Positions 21,648 to 33,519 are shown, counted from the first letter of the stretch. The stretch is 64,000 nucleotides of DNA from Sordariomycetes sp. S80-01Y (GCA_037042185.1 JAXQJY010000022.1:310001-374000); one strand, 5' to 3'. Notes: generated by a model from the letters alone, not told the origin. Translations and numbers: made by a program.

Positions 21648-22436
21648 TCTCGATCTTCTTGAGAGGTTGTCGGGCTCCCGGGTTGGGGATTTGGAGCTTG
21701 GAAGGTGACGACTCGGAAAGAAGCGGACAAATTTTGGAGCTCTGAAATGACGCCTGCTGCAGGGGTCGTGGATTGACGTCTACTCAACTCCCTAGGTAGC
21801 ACTTATGCACATTCGCTTCTGCACAACCAACAAAATCTCACAATCGCCGCATCTTCTTAGAATGCATCTCGTAGCCTGAAAGACGCAACACAAAATGGAT
21901 CCGGACACTGATTGAGGCCATCGTATCGTGCGCCGAGAGGCTGAAGATTCTCGGCCGTATCCGAGCTTGGAACCGACGTCACTAGGATGAGGCACACCAC
22001 AAGGCTACATCACGCGCTTAACGATCCCGTAAACCAGTATCCCGGAATGTGGGACGGCATCTTTCGACAGCGCCTCTTTGTAGGAGTCCACATGTCAATC
22101 TGTCCAGTGTCGCGTTTTCTATTCGCCATGCGCCGCTGATGGGCTGTGGCGGAGTCGCCCAATTGAGACTCAGTGACATCGCACCGCCTCGATTCGCCCT
22201 CGGCCCCAAGCCAAAGCTCAACAGGCTACCGTGCTCTAGTGTGGCACAGGCGGCACCGAGGCCAAGAGACCAAGGATTGGATCTCCAAATCTAGTCTTTC
22301 GCCGAGGTTAGTGGCGTATTTTGGTGATATCATCGTGGTATCGTAGTATAAAGACAAGCTGTTCCTAGATTTCTCACAGTCGAGAGCTTCAGAGAATGAC
22401 CGGGGCAGATTACCATTCACACCCAATCTCATATAA
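21648..22436. other. divergent intergenic spacer
   Basis: Promoter region between the leftward Mmc1-like gene and the rightward coiled-coil gene. I looked for tRNA boxes near 22050-22420 and found no cloverleaf. Confidence 0.5.
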
Positions 22437-23513
22437 ATGACTACTAACACGAGCCAAGATCAAGTTATGTCGCAAGACACTGTGGCGTTGATCGAACGCG
22501 CTGCGGCTAGAAACGCCCAGCTGCTCACTGATCTCACCCAAACCCAGCACGCCGCGCCCGCCCTCAAGGAACAACTGCGCTTCATCGCTGACCTTGAATC
22601 CGAAATCGGCTCCTCAGACGCCAAATTAAAAAGTCTCGACCAGAAACGCAGGTCCGAACTCGCTGATCATGAGAAATATCGCGACTCCAAGATCAACAAG
22701 TTCTTCCACAAGGCCACCGGACAGAGAGAGAAATTCAGTGATAAGGCCGCCAAGGAGGAGAGGGAGTACCATGAGGTGCTGCAACAGCAGCACGAGGCGC
22801 AGAATCTGAACGACAACATGAGACATCAGCTCGAGCAGGCGTTGAAGGCGAAGGAGGAGCTGGAGAACGTGAAGATGATGCATGATTCGGCGCAGCAGGA
22901 GCTGGATAACCTATACAACTCCATCTTTGGTGGTGCGAATCCAGGCTTTGAGAACGAGGATCGCTTGGAGCAGGCCGCGCAACAGGCTCTCCAGCACTAC
23001 CACGACACTCGTGTACAGCATGAAGAGGAGAACCACGCCGCACACATGCTTGAGCAATCCGAAGTTAGGTCGAGGGAAGCAGTGGCCCGAATGGGCGACG
23101 CGCGCCACTACTCTCGGGGGGATATGATGGGCGGCGGCGCCTATAGTGACATGAAGGAGCGTGACGCCCTCTCCAAGGCCGCCGTTGCCGTTGAGACTGC
23201 GCGAACATTCGCCGTGCGTGCCAAGGTCGATAATCTCCCACCTGTCAAGATCAATGCTGGCTCGCTAATGAGCGACATGTTCTTCGACAACATATTCACC
23301 GATATGGCCTTCCACGACGAAATCAAAAGAGGCCAAGGGGAGGTTGAGAGGTTTGCGGCCGCCGTATCGCAAGCGCTGTACCACGCCAAGGAGAGACAGC
23401 TTGCATTGACGGGTCAGTTGCAACTCGCGGAGAAGGAGCTCGAAAGGACACGGAATGAGTTGCAGTCAGAGAGGCAGCGTCTGTTTGAACAAGTTCTGAA
23501 GAGTAAACAATGA
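22437..23513 (+). CDS. coiled-coil protein of unknown function, 358 aa
   Basis: Single exon from ATG 22437. I do not recognise a named family. It is rich in Gln, Glu and Lys with heptad-like runs, suggesting coiled coils at about residues 15-75, 95-165 and 305-358. Between them lie a Gly/Met turn (GDMMGGGAYSDM) and a conserved-looking core (MSDMFFDNIFTDMAFHDEIKRG). There is no signal peptide or membrane segment, so it is probably cytosolic and perhaps a scaffold or membrane-remodelling partner. It is convergent with the secreted 178-aa gene. Confidence 0.8.
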   Translation: MTTNTSQDQVMSQDTVALIERAAARNAQLLTDLTQTQHAAPALKEQLRFIADLESEIGSSDAKLKSLDQKRRSELADHEKYRDSKINKFFHKATGQREKFSDKAAKEEREYHEVLQQQHEAQNLNDNMRHQLEQALKAKEELENVKMMHDSAQQELDNLYNSIFGGANPGFENEDRLEQAAQQALQHYHDTRVQHEEENHAAHMLEQSEVRSREAVARMGDARHYSRGDMMGGGAYSDMKERDALSKAAVAVETARTFAVRAKVDNLPPVKINAGSLMSDMFFDNIFTDMAFHDEIKRGQGEVERFAAAVSQALYHAKERQLALTGQLQLAEKELERTRNELQSERQRLFEQVLKSKQ

Positions 23514-23722
23514 ACATTCAGATATACCACGGCTGGGGCAGGAGTCATAAACTAGCTCGGCTTGATTGCAAGTGTCAGGATAGTTCTAAGTTTACAGCGC
23601 TTTCCAATCCCACTGTTCCTTATTGAAAGGAAACTATCTAACAACCTTGACTTTGATATCTCCTGATAACCAGTCACCACAATCTCATCCCCAACGTACC
23701 GTTATATGTCATTTACCTAACT

Positions 23723-24259
23723 CTAACATCCATCTGGTCTGCTGGAGAGACATACGGGGACACAAGCGCCGTTGACCACCGCGGCACGATCCTTGCCCGA
23801 GACAGTGTTGTCTGCATTGTTGCCACAGACAGCTTCCAAGTTGAAGGCAGTGGACTTGAACTGACTGAGCACCGTTCCCGAAGGGGGAACCTTTGCCCAG
23901 CTCACACAGCAGCGGCCGTTGTTTTGGTTCAGGCAGTAGCTCCGCGGGGACTCCGCCACTGGGTAGCCTTGGAGTGAATCGATGAGAAGGTGGCATGTGT
24001 CCTTGGGCGCAAGGTGGTCGTATCCTGCTTCGCCGTTGCAGGTGAGGGATCCGCTGCAGCTTTGGCGGCTGACGAGATCGGCACTCGGAGACTCTGCCTC
24101 GTACGCAATGAAAGTTCCCTCGTCTTTATGATCGATCTGCGTGATTCGCATGCCGGACTCGATGTCTCCCACAGCAGGTTCAGGGCCAGTGGATGGGAGG
24201 GCTTGGATGCGTGCGATGCTCAGCGCAAAGGCGACGGCCAGTTGAAGCGAGGTCTTCAT
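23723..24259 (-). CDS. small secreted cysteine-rich protein, 178 aa
   Basis: Single exon from ATG 24259. Residues 1-20 form a signal peptide (cut after RIQA). A propeptide-like acidic part follows to about residue 64 (ADLVSRQS). The mature region has ten cysteines, including a CC pair (NGRCCVSW), consistent with five disulfides. The protein looks like fungal secreted effector or WD-like secreted proteins, but I cannot place it firmly. It stands at the edge of the gene-poor stretch that follows, a common setting for effector candidates. Confidence 0.8.
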   Translation of the reverse strand: MKTSLQLAVAFALSIARIQALPSTGPEPAVGDIESGMRITQIDHKDEGTFIAYEAESPSADLVSRQSCSGSLTCNGEAGYDHLAPKDTCHLLIDSLQGYPVAESPRSYCLNQNNGRCCVSWAKVPPSGTVLSQFKSTAFNLEAVCGNNADNTVSGKDRAAVVNGACVPVCLSSRPDGC

Positions 24260-25949
24260 ATTGAAGAATTTGGAAGGGTTGAAGTAATTTGATGTGGCTG
24301 TGGTATTGCAAAGCTGATAAAGATGGTTGCTTGTTCGAGATTGTCTTCAGAGAGCGTCGGGACGGGGTTTATATACTCAATTCGGACGGCAGTATTGTAG
24401 CTTGTCGCATGGTTCCCACTCACTTCGAACAGGCATGACGAAAGATGATGTGGCAATATTTGGGACTACGGAGACATCGCTCACTTCACAGGTCAGCAAA
24501 GATACTAAGAAGTAGATGGTTCATGCTGTGGCCCCACGAGAGGCTTGTCTGTGAGTCCGGAACTTTCGAAACCTTTGGACGTCATAGACGTAGCACAAGG
24601 ACCCTTGAGTTGCCATGCAGGGGCAAATCCTATAACTAGTAGTATGGGGCTCAACAACATCGCAGCCGCGGTTACCAAAGACACCTCGATCTAAATTCCG
24701 CCACGAATTCTCGGAAGCTTGTCCCAATATACATGAACAAGATGGCTCGCTCAGTCTGGCCACTTGTAATGCTGGTGACACATGAGGGCAACCTTGGAAG
24801 AAAGAAGTCCATACCAAATTGGACAGGAGGGATACGAAGATGTTTGCGCTAGGCATCATACACGCGAAGGATCACATCAGGAGAATTCCTGAGGTCCTCA
24901 GGAGCTAAGCGCCGATCAGTTTTGCGCTTTAGGATCAACATCCTATTCAAAAGGCTACCTACCGGACTCCGAGACTCCGGTGTCCGGATACCCGAGCCCC
25001 ATGCCTGAGAGGGAACAAGTTCTCCAGGCACCAAGGAATGCCCGGAACCCTGAGAATCTTCCGCCCAAGGGTCCCGCTTATCTTCTTGTCCAATAGGTTC
25101 TGAAAGATAACACCACACCTAGGGATCGTTTCAGCTAGAACTACCAGAGGATCGCCGCTCGAACGATCCTTTCTCGGGATCCCTGGCTACTTCTCGGCGT
25201 GGCAAGTATCTATACGGGTGCAGGGAACTCCATCCGGCTTGCTAGCTCAACCCGTAGGCAAACCAGAAGGGTCTTTTTTTCTCATTTACTGAATGGCGGG
25301 AAATAAAAACAATGTCTTTAAAGACTAACATGCTGAGATCCGTGAGGGGCGGCAATTGCCACGCGCCACAGCCATTGCCACTGAGTACAATGCCTTTCAA
25401 GTCCCGACTAGACCGCTTAAGAAGGAGTCAATAAAATAACAGGAACAAAAGCGTGACCACAGAAGATCGGAAATTGAGCGAGCCGCTGTGGTTCTTAGAT
25501 GCCACAAAGACAGGGTAAGGTGGCGTAACCTCCTGTCCAAGATTTGCCCAGTGGGCGAGGAACTGAGAACAAGGAAAATGATCCAACAAATGAGATCGGC
25601 AGCGCTACAAAGATAAGATGTAGAGTGATCATTCCTACGAAATTCCTGCGGTCTATGTTAACGGGTTGTAAGAGGAAAATGTTGCGTCAGTTTCCATGCG
25701 GTCGATTTAGAGGAATTGATGAGGCAACCGGAAGCCGAAGGATTCGAAAGACGAAGCTTGTGCAACCCCTTGAGGTATAGTGTGACGTACGATTGTTTCG
25801 GGCTTCAACCGATCGCCGAAAGCATAGCGTCCGTCAGTCACGCGAAACGCTATAAAGCATTGTGAGCACCAGTTGACTTTAACACATCTCTTTGCTCGAA
25901 ACCTGTTACCATAATATTCTGTGAGCGTATCTCTTCGACTACCGTCAAA
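24260..25949. other. gene-poor spacer, 1.7 kb
   Basis: No complete gene. At about 25335-25440 one frame reads AEIREGRQLPRATAIATEYN, resembling the helix-turn-helix start of Tc1/pogo-type transposases, followed in the same region by Arg/Lys-rich pieces; too short and broken to call. The rest is unassigned and more A+T-rich than the flanks. Confidence 0.4.
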
Positions 25950-26356
25950 ATGCAGTTCTTCAGCACCATTCTGCTAGCGCTTGCTTCTGTGGGAGCCCTG
26001 GCTGCGCCCTCTGTCGATACCAACAAGGTAAGAGATATCATGGTGAGCCATTCTTGTACTGTCACAAAGACTGAACCCTCTAGATTGTCAACAGTCACGG
26101 CATTACCTTAAAGCTCGCGGATGATAGCACGATTCAGCGTCTGGATCCCGAAGGAAAGGTCCTCGACGAAGCGAGCATCACCGCTGATCAGCTTGCCGAA
26201 TTCAACTCTTTGGCTGATCAGCCTCTGCGACGCGATGAGAATACCTTGGTTCAGAGAGCCTGTCTCATCGGCCTTCCGTGTAGCGGTTCCGCTGAATGCT
26301 GGTTCAACGGTTGTGATGGATGTCTTGGCGGGGGTTGCTTCGGATCGATTTACTAA
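25950..26356 (+). CDS. small secreted six-cysteine protein with propeptide, 116 aa
   Basis: Two exons, 25950-26027 and 26084-26356, joined across a 56-bp intron (GTAAGA donor, CTAG acceptor, phase 0). Residues 1-19 are a textbook signal peptide (cut after ALA). Residues 20-84 are Cys-free and acidic, like a propeptide. RR at 75-76 and QR at 83-84 are possible Kex2-type cuts. The remaining 32 residues carry all six cysteines (86, 92, 98, 103, 106, 111; spacing 5-5-4-2-4) in a Gly-rich setting ending FGSIY. It could be an effector, an antimicrobial peptide or a signalling peptide. The family is unknown to me. A longer frame in another phase over exon 2 (26121-26450) is a shadow. Confidence 0.82.
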
Positions 26357-29300
26357 GGTCGCGCATGTCTTTGATATCCTCGGCGCTGCTGCTGGTGCAG
26401 GCGAGATTTTCCTAGTGAGAAACCTATCTCGAAGATGGCAAAATATTTAATTCTCTTGCTGGCTCGTCTGGGAGAGGTGATTTAGCTAGAGTGAAAACCT
26501 GCGCTAGATACTTGAAGTGAGAATAAAGAAGATTCGGGAAATGAAGGGCATTAACCGGGGACTTACTTATTGCAAAGTGTTACCGCTCTCGAGGTTAAGA
26601 ACTAGTCAGCCATGAGTCAAATTTCCATATATGTACGGAAACTCAGTAGTGACAGAGGACTTAGCCGTTGTGCAGAGAACCGATCTGCGATGAAACGTTC
26701 TCCTCTGGCCCTGATCTTCAGCTACCTTTCCAGAGTAAATCTGATGAACGTAGGGTGTTGTACAAGTACTTTAGCTTCGACCTTTATTGCGAAGGTTCCC
26801 GAGATCGTCGGAGGATGCTTTCATGGTGGGTGACCGGTGATTCTTAGGCCACAACATCATGGCCCGAAGCATCCGGCCGGGACGATGAGAAGACCTGGGA
26901 CAATTATTGTGGCGCAAGATAACCAGCTGAGGTAGACCCAAGGGACCATGCAGGGCCGAGCCAGCTGCATCTCGGCGTACGTGCACGTGGTTCCTACTCG
27001 GCTGATGTACCGTTGAGATAAACATTGGAGACTAGGGTAATACAGCCGAAGGAATGTACCTTTAGAGATTGTGTGCTAATATTCCCTGATCATCCTTGGT
27101 ACCATGTGCCCCGGCATTCCCCGGCACAGGTACATCGTCGTTGAGAATAGGTCGGCGACTTGGTGGGGCGATGTTGTCTAGGTCAGTACTACTCCGTAGT
27201 CGATCCCCGACAACGTGCATAGGGTTTTATGGGGCCGAACCGAGCTCCCGCCACGATATCGAGTTACTGCTGCTGGAACGTCGTTCTGGAACGGTGACAC
27301 AAAACTGCCGTACTTATCACTGAAGACGAAGCTTACCTGGAGGACCTGGATGATAAGACTTGATTATCGGGTTCAGATCTAGTTGCTTTTCGCCTTGGCT
27401 CTTGTGAGATAACATCTGTAGTTCCTACGCCGATCTGAATCTCCCATTCGCCATCATAGAGCGATGGGATGATAACGAGAGTGAGGCTCAAGCCGAAAAC
27501 CCGTGGCAGATACCTGCAACTGTCCAAGCTGATGGTTCAGCTCGGGCAGGAATACCGGTGCCCCCACATGCACCCGAAGGATTCCTCAAAGGTAGCCTTT
27601 CGACTGGTTATCAAATGATGATAAACCTGAGAGGCTCTTCAGCAGATATGACAAAGCTTGACGATGCAATCCATATACACACTAAACACAGGAAACTGAG
27701 CATGATGAGAAACCGGTGGTTATCGAAACTGATCATGTAGAAGCTCCTTAACGGTGATTGAAACACTCCGCAGAGGATTGAGCTGTGCGCCCTGAATAGA
27801 GTGCGGGTTTGCGACAAGTAGTCCACAGCTTGCGAAGTACCAACAGCTCCTGTGTCTTCACGCAGGGATCGGTGCCGAGAGATCCCCGGTCCCGAGACCC
27901 CGGTAGTGTAGTAACGGATGGTCCGACATCCGAGGTCGACTAGGATTGCGCGCCAACGTATGCAAGTAACTTTAAAATCTGGGGACGCCCTGGCGCTAAT
28001 TTCTGTCGGTGTGTGATCCATGCGAATCTCAGGACCACAACTCCAGGCCCCCGAAATTATGACGTATTCAAGGTTTCCTATACCAAGAGAATCGTATCAT
28101 GTACAGTGAGGAGTCTGTTCATTAACTGGGCACTTGACGTGTGGTCTGATATCGAAATCGTTACTGAAATTCCCGGCCATTGAAGAGGGTCTGAGCTACC
28201 TCGAGCGTTTCGGGAAGCTACAAACTTGTCGGAAGATGACGAAAGATTGCTTATCGGAATCATGACTTTCAAATTTCTTGTCGGGATAAAATAGGGGATC
28301 TGGTGTGCGGGCGGCAGTCAGGGTGAAATGAATCGAGCCAATGAATACCTATCGTAGTGCCCTTCCACGTAGCAATTCGTCTCCGACGAAAGACTGAGAC
28401 GTCCCCAAACGTCACAAATGCCCATATATCAGCAAAAAAGAAGGTCTGGTAGTTCAACATTGGGGCTTGGGAGCTGTTCCAATCGAATAGGCTGCGCCTC
28501 GAGAAGGCGTCTTTAAAAAGTAGTAGCCTGTGTCTCAGCGCTACAAGGCCCAGCAACATGGATTAACGCTTCTGCGGCCTCAGTTGCCAATAAAATCAGT
28601 TGCTCAAGTAAGGACAAGGGCTCGACTCAATTGAAGTTCCATGCAGATCCTAATTGTTCGTGCAAAGAGCGGGTCCTGATCCTGCGATAAGAGGGCTCGT
28701 TCTAATGGGCTGCTCTGCTTCAGGATCCCAGCGCACAGATCTACTTTATGGAAGCCGGCACCGCCACCGAAGATAACACAGGGTGCGTGCAGCAGAATGA
28801 GAGAATCTCATTTATTGTTGTCTTGATGATGCAAAAAGCCAGCTGCAATCCTGAAAGCCCTCGCAATTGGGCGGCTCCAATAATTTATCTCAAGGGATAG
28901 TTAGTTGATTATAAATGATAGGAAGGATGCTTTACATCATCTCAGCTCTAATTATTCACGGGATCTCTTTATATTTGCGGAGAATGACCTGGATTTAAAC
29001 GCACAGCATCTGAAGATCGAATGAACACCAGGCGTCTTCAAACCTACGCCATTTACGGGGCAGAAATAAACGATGGATTGAGAAAGATATTCATACTTTC
29101 GTGTAAGCTTATCGTAACAATTCCCCTGATACAGCATCAATGTAAAATTCCTTGCCCTGCAGCTTCACCATCATGCCAGAAGTGCGCACAGATTACACCT
29201 TGGACGGGTAATATGTGGGCTTCACTGCTTTGTATTACACCTCAAGTTATTCCTCGGAGTACGCCGATCAGTTACTGTTTGTGAAAAGAATGGACCTTGT

Positions 29301-29874
29301 GAGACGACTTATTGCATTGCCTAAGCTTCCCTACGCAACGCTCTCAAGAGCTTAAGTCTGCTGCGAGGGCTCCAAGCCGGATTCAATGGAAGCAATTCTG
29401 TCGGAGGATTGGCCCGACTTTTCGAATGGGCTGTTTGGCTCTTTGTTTCCTACCCCTAGTCAAATTTTGAGGCCCCTAGATTTAAGGATGTTTGCCATCT
29501 AAGGCATCTGAATGTGACCCCCTCCGACCGTATCAATACTATCGAGGGCAATGATTATTTGCCACCAAAAATCTGTTGGCGATAGCAGATGGGGCCACTC
29601 AATGCCACCGTTACTTTATACGCACAGACCGCTGATTTACCTCTGAGAATAGCATGATCGGTATGACTCAATATGTCGGAAGATACTGGCAGAGGAAGGG
29701 TGACTCAACATATCAGGAGAGATGGGCAGCGTGCGGGGCTCTAGTCCGTCGGAAGTGAACCGGCGCACGGGAGTCTCCCGCGAACAGTGTTTCTGCCCAG
29801 ACAAAGTATTCTTGAACACCGTTCTCATTCTGTCGATAACCTCATTTTCTAGTACATGCTCACTTGCCTACACC
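26357..29874. other. gene-poor accessory stretch, 3.5 kb
   Basis: No reading frame exceeds about 140 codons and none shows a known motif or a believable splice pattern. Composition is more A+T-rich than the housekeeping blocks, especially 28.8-29.7 kb. It may contain decayed mobile DNA, but I see no terminal repeats or recognisable transposase, so I do not annotate any. Confidence 0.45.
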
Positions 29875-30399
29875 ATGTCTTCTACCAAAGCCCGCTTGCG
29901 GTCCCAGATCTGGCGCAAGGACCCCTTCATCATTTCCACCAACCCGGCGCATTTCCCTATTTCCAAGCTCATCTCAGTGTATGATTCTGAAGAATTCTAC
30001 TGGGCAAAGTCGCTTCCCGTGGAGGCCATGAAAGAGATGCTCGAAAACTCACTGTCCTTCGGCATGTACAGCCAGATGCCTTCAGACTCACCGGACGACA
30101 ATGATATCATTGGAATCGCTCGTTGCGTGACAGACTTCGCGACCTTTGCTTACCTGACGGACGTATGGGTTGATCCAGCCTATCAAGGACAGGGACTGGG
30201 AACTTGGTTGGTGCGCTGCGTGCACGAGGTTCTGGAGGGCATGCCACATCTGCGAAGGACGCTGCTGTTCACGGGTGACTGGAATCGATCAGTTCCATTC
30301 TACCAGAAGAATATGCAGATGGAATTGCTGGAAGTTAACCAGGGTTCGGGTTTGGCAATCATGGGAAGACGAGGAAAAGGCCATTCTAAAGCTCCGTGA
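29875..30399 (+). CDS. GNAT-family N-acetyltransferase
   Basis: Single exon, 174 aa from ATG 29875 (MSSTKARLRSQ); the open frame upstream of that Met has no family likeness. The acetyl-CoA binding motif A is seen as LTDVWVDPAYQGQGLGTWLV at about residues 88-107 (Q-G-Q-G-L-G pyrophosphate loop). The next helix (CVHEVLEGMPHLRRTLLFTGD) and a C-terminal FYQKNMQME complete the fold. The substrate cannot be read from sequence: small-molecule amine or protein N-terminus are both possible. It stands alone between two gene-poor stretches. Confidence 0.88.
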   Translation: MSSTKARLRSQIWRKDPFIISTNPAHFPISKLISVYDSEEFYWAKSLPVEAMKEMLENSLSFGMYSQMPSDSPDDNDIIGIARCVTDFATFAYLTDVWVDPAYQGQGLGTWLVRCVHEVLEGMPHLRRTLLFTGDWNRSVPFYQKNMQMELLEVNQGSGLAIMGRRGKGHSKAP

Positions 30400-32574
30400 A
30401 GGCGGAGGTCATGGATCATGTGCTGGGATGGCCCTTAGTAGCTGCAGCAGTTGAAAGTCGTACTTTCTTCTTACGCTTCTATCTAGAGACGAAAATCAAC
30501 TCAGCGCACGCTTATGTACATCATAATTTGTTCGACTTCGACTCGACCACTCTCGACTGTAAACAGGATGAGCCAGATCACAAAGCATGGCTTCTGGCTT
30601 CTATGCCTCAGTTTCCAGAGGAAGGCTTTCACCAGGTGACAAGTGACGAGGAGAAAAGGGAACGAAAACGACTAGAGCGGATTCTTTGCATGCATACTTT
30701 GCAATCACAGTGACGGCACCACGGCTTGAAGCTTCTACTGCCCGGGTGGATGTTGAATCCCAAATCATTCCACAGCCTTGCCTCGTTCAGATGCTGCCCT
30801 ACGCGTTCTTATTCAATCCAGTGGGCTCCATGCTCAAATATTGCTCGCACAGCGCTAATCAAGCTACACTCGCTTTCAAAGACAACGTACATGTCTGCCC
30901 TCAGCGGGTGGCTCAATCGGGGACAGCCACATACTCTAGACTATGCTATTCTGCGGCTGCCAACTCTAAAATCACCGGTCAAAGCAGAGGTAAGAGCTGC
31001 GAGGTGGATGCTGATCAATTGCTTCCTCTCCATACTAAGAAGGTGCGAAATTGTCCATGTCGCCACTAGCTAACCTGGCATGGATTTCGTTCCGGCATTG
31101 GAGCTCATGACGCGTAGGACCTTGTGACTAGCTCAACTGACGTCTTTGGTGTACGAGTACGCAAAGAAATGCATGAGTCCCGTTCTGGCGCGATCTGACC
31201 TCGTCTCATCTAACAAATACTCGAGTATTTGGGATCGCGCTGTTTGCCTACGTCGAATTGAACAGACCAAGGCTGAGTGCTTTGACTTGACTCGTAATAT
31301 CATATATTGCGCTGAGAGCGCTCCGAATGTCGGCGCTATCTTCAAATTTGAGATGTAAAATTTGAGATGTAAGGATATGGACTTATCCAAGACACACTTA
31401 TGTCGCGGGTACCTGGTTGCCCCCTTTGAGTCGTTGAGGACAATATGTTGGGTTCAAAGGGGGGTCCTAACTACAACACGAGAGGTAGTACAGCATAAAC
31501 CTGACTTTTACAATGAAAAGTTTCATACACCAGAAAATCACCAGCTGAGACCATTGCCGGGTTTGGGGCTGTGTGTCCCGGCAGCTTTGATGTGGCCGAT
31601 AACAACTTGTTCCCCGCGGGCCGTTTCTTCAACCCTGACTCACTTACACCGTTGGCTCGTCTAATAGAGCTCGGCCCTAGATTGGCAAGGCTTAACATGA
31701 CAGTAACCGCTGGAGCGCTGCATCAAGGGTTCTTGTGCACTTTTGCTGGTTCAAAGGTGGTTCACTGCAGCAAGATGGACCGGAACCTAAGACACAGATT
31801 GTTTCCAACATGTTGAACGCAGGCCCACAAGGCTGTGGCGGCGAGATTTGGCTTGGGGGCTAAAACACACCAGCTCGTATATCTCGTGTTGATCCAGCCG
31901 TGGCTGTGAATCATGATCTCATGCGAAATTCGAAGTCTGAGGACGTCCCGACGTGCGAAACAAAGAAACCACTGGAAAATCTTCACTACGAGCTCATTAC
32001 TCAAACGGGACTTATAAAATAATACGGACATTATTTGCTCCTCTTTTCATGTTGCCTTGATCAGTATCTATTGAAGCCATCGACATGCTCGCGCTTCTTG
32101 GCATGTCCGACGTCCGAGACCGAGGATCCACAGTCCCCGACACCTGTCCGGCAATCTTTGAATCTTTGATTTACGGCAGCCAATTAAACGAAGAGGAGAT
32201 AACACCATGTGCTTTTGTGACAATTTTAAGCCGCTTCGTGGCGCGCAGTTGTGCCTGGAATGACATGCGCTTGCGTTGGCCGTGGGAGGCTGCCAGAATG
32301 ATGATTCATGACTTTCGGAGTGCGCTAGTAGTAGGAATAGACGAGTTGTCTAGTCTGGTACGGGGCTGAAACAGTCTGCCCATCTAGAGGCGCATTGGAC
32401 TTAGATATATAGACGTGTGCCTCATGAGCGGTAGTCTCGCGCGAATTGGCGTGTTTCGAGAAATAAATCTCAAAGTGTCCCAGCCCCGGTTGTCGTTATT
32501 AGACGACGTCTACCTTTGACTCGACCCAAATCAATCCCAGCCGACCAACGTTTCACGTTGTTCGTCTTGCCATT
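30400..32574. other. gene-poor spacer, 2.2 kb
   Basis: Short frames only, none convincing. A 14-bp tandem duplication sits at 31344-31371. The last few hundred bases are the promoter of the RTA1-like gene. Confidence 0.45.
31344..31371. repeat. 14-bp tandem duplication
   Basis: AAATTTGAGATGTA occurs twice head-to-tail. Probably replication slippage in non-coding DNA. Confidence 0.7.
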
Positions 32575-33519
32575 ATGAGCCAACCCTCAGACCGTAGGCT
32601 CTTGACAAAAACCCCCTTTACTTCCTCACTAACACGCTCAGGTCCCCCAATCGATGGGTATGTCGACCCAAACTGGCCCAACCCCAACGGCGAATGGGAT
32701 ACACCGGTAATCATCTACGGTTACACGCCGGCATTCTCCCTTTCTCTATTTGCCGTGATCTGGTTCTCCCTCTTCTTCATCGCCCACCTCGCCCAAACCA
32801 TCAAGTTTCGCTCTTGGTGGTTCATCGTCTTCCCCATTGGGCTGCTCTTTGAAGTGGTTGGCTACGTAGCCCGCTCACTATCGGCAAAGAAGGACCCATA
32901 CCATCTCCTGTACTTCATTTTGAATTACTTCTTCATCGTCACGGCACCTGTCTTTCTCGCAGCCGGAATCTACACTATCCTGAGTGCCTTGATTCCGCGG
33001 CTCGGGAGACGGTACTCCTTCCTACCACCCAAGGTGGTCTTGTGGTTCTTCGTCACTAGCGACGTGATCGCCACAGTGACTCAAGTTGCCGGTGCGGCTC
33101 TAATTGGAGTTGCGCAGAGCAACAGGGACGATCCCACCACAGCCAACAATATCCTGCTCGGTGGTCTGGCATACCAGGTATTTTCCATGGGCGTGTTCGT
33201 CATCCTATCAGCAACATTCCTGTTCCGGGCTCGAGCTGCCATCAAGGACGCGAAACTGGGAATCTTCAGCATCGTCTTTGCTGTTGCGACGATCCTCATC
33301 TACCTAAGAACGACATTCCGACTTGCGGAGACAGCAGAAGGGTTGGGCGGAAACCTGCAGAGTAATGAGATTTACTTTGCGTGTTTAGAATTCGCTCCTG
33401 TTGCGGCAGCGGTGTTGTTGTATGCAATCTGGTTCCCAGGGAGGTGTGTTGGAGCTAGAGTCAGGGTGGCGAACCTGGAAGAGGCCAAGGAGAGGCCGTC
33501 TGCAACCAACTTCTACTAA
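32575..33519 (+). CDS. RTA1-like seven-helix membrane protein
   Basis: Single exon, 314 aa. The RTA1/Rsb1 family layout is clear: YGYTPAFSLSLFAVIW in helix 1, GLLFEVVGYVAR in helix 3, the conserved LAAGIYTILSALIPRLG after helix 4, FVTSDVIATVTQVAGAALIG in helix 5, then GLAYQVFSMGVFV and FRLAETAEG before the last helix (FACLEFAPVAAAVLLYAIWFPG). Family members are fungal-specific plasma-membrane proteins linked to export of long-chain bases and to resistance to 7-aminocholesterol and azoles. Their transport activity is inferred rather than shown biochemically. The basic and acidic C-terminal tail is short. The substrate cannot be inferred. Confidence 0.94.
   Translation: MSQPSDRRLLTKTPFTSSLTRSGPPIDGYVDPNWPNPNGEWDTPVIIYGYTPAFSLSLFAVIWFSLFFIAHLAQTIKFRSWWFIVFPIGLLFEVVGYVARSLSAKKDPYHLLYFILNYFFIVTAPVFLAAGIYTILSALIPRLGRRYSFLPPKVVLWFFVTSDVIATVTQVAGAALIGVAQSNRDDPTTANNILLGGLAYQVFSMGVFVILSATFLFRARAAIKDAKLGIFSIVFAVATILIYLRTTFRLAETAEGLGGNLQSNEIYFACLEFAPVAAAVLLYAIWFPGRCVGARVRVANLEEAKERPSATNFY

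Noticed and set aside
26121-26450. Plus-strand frame of 109 codons
   Set aside because: Out of phase with the spliced six-Cys secreted gene, whose signal peptide, intron and Cys pattern are far better supported.
30396-30713. 105-codon plus frame overlapping the end of the GNAT gene
   Set aside because: Begins at a non-ATG codon within the GNAT gene and shows no family likeness or independent promoter.
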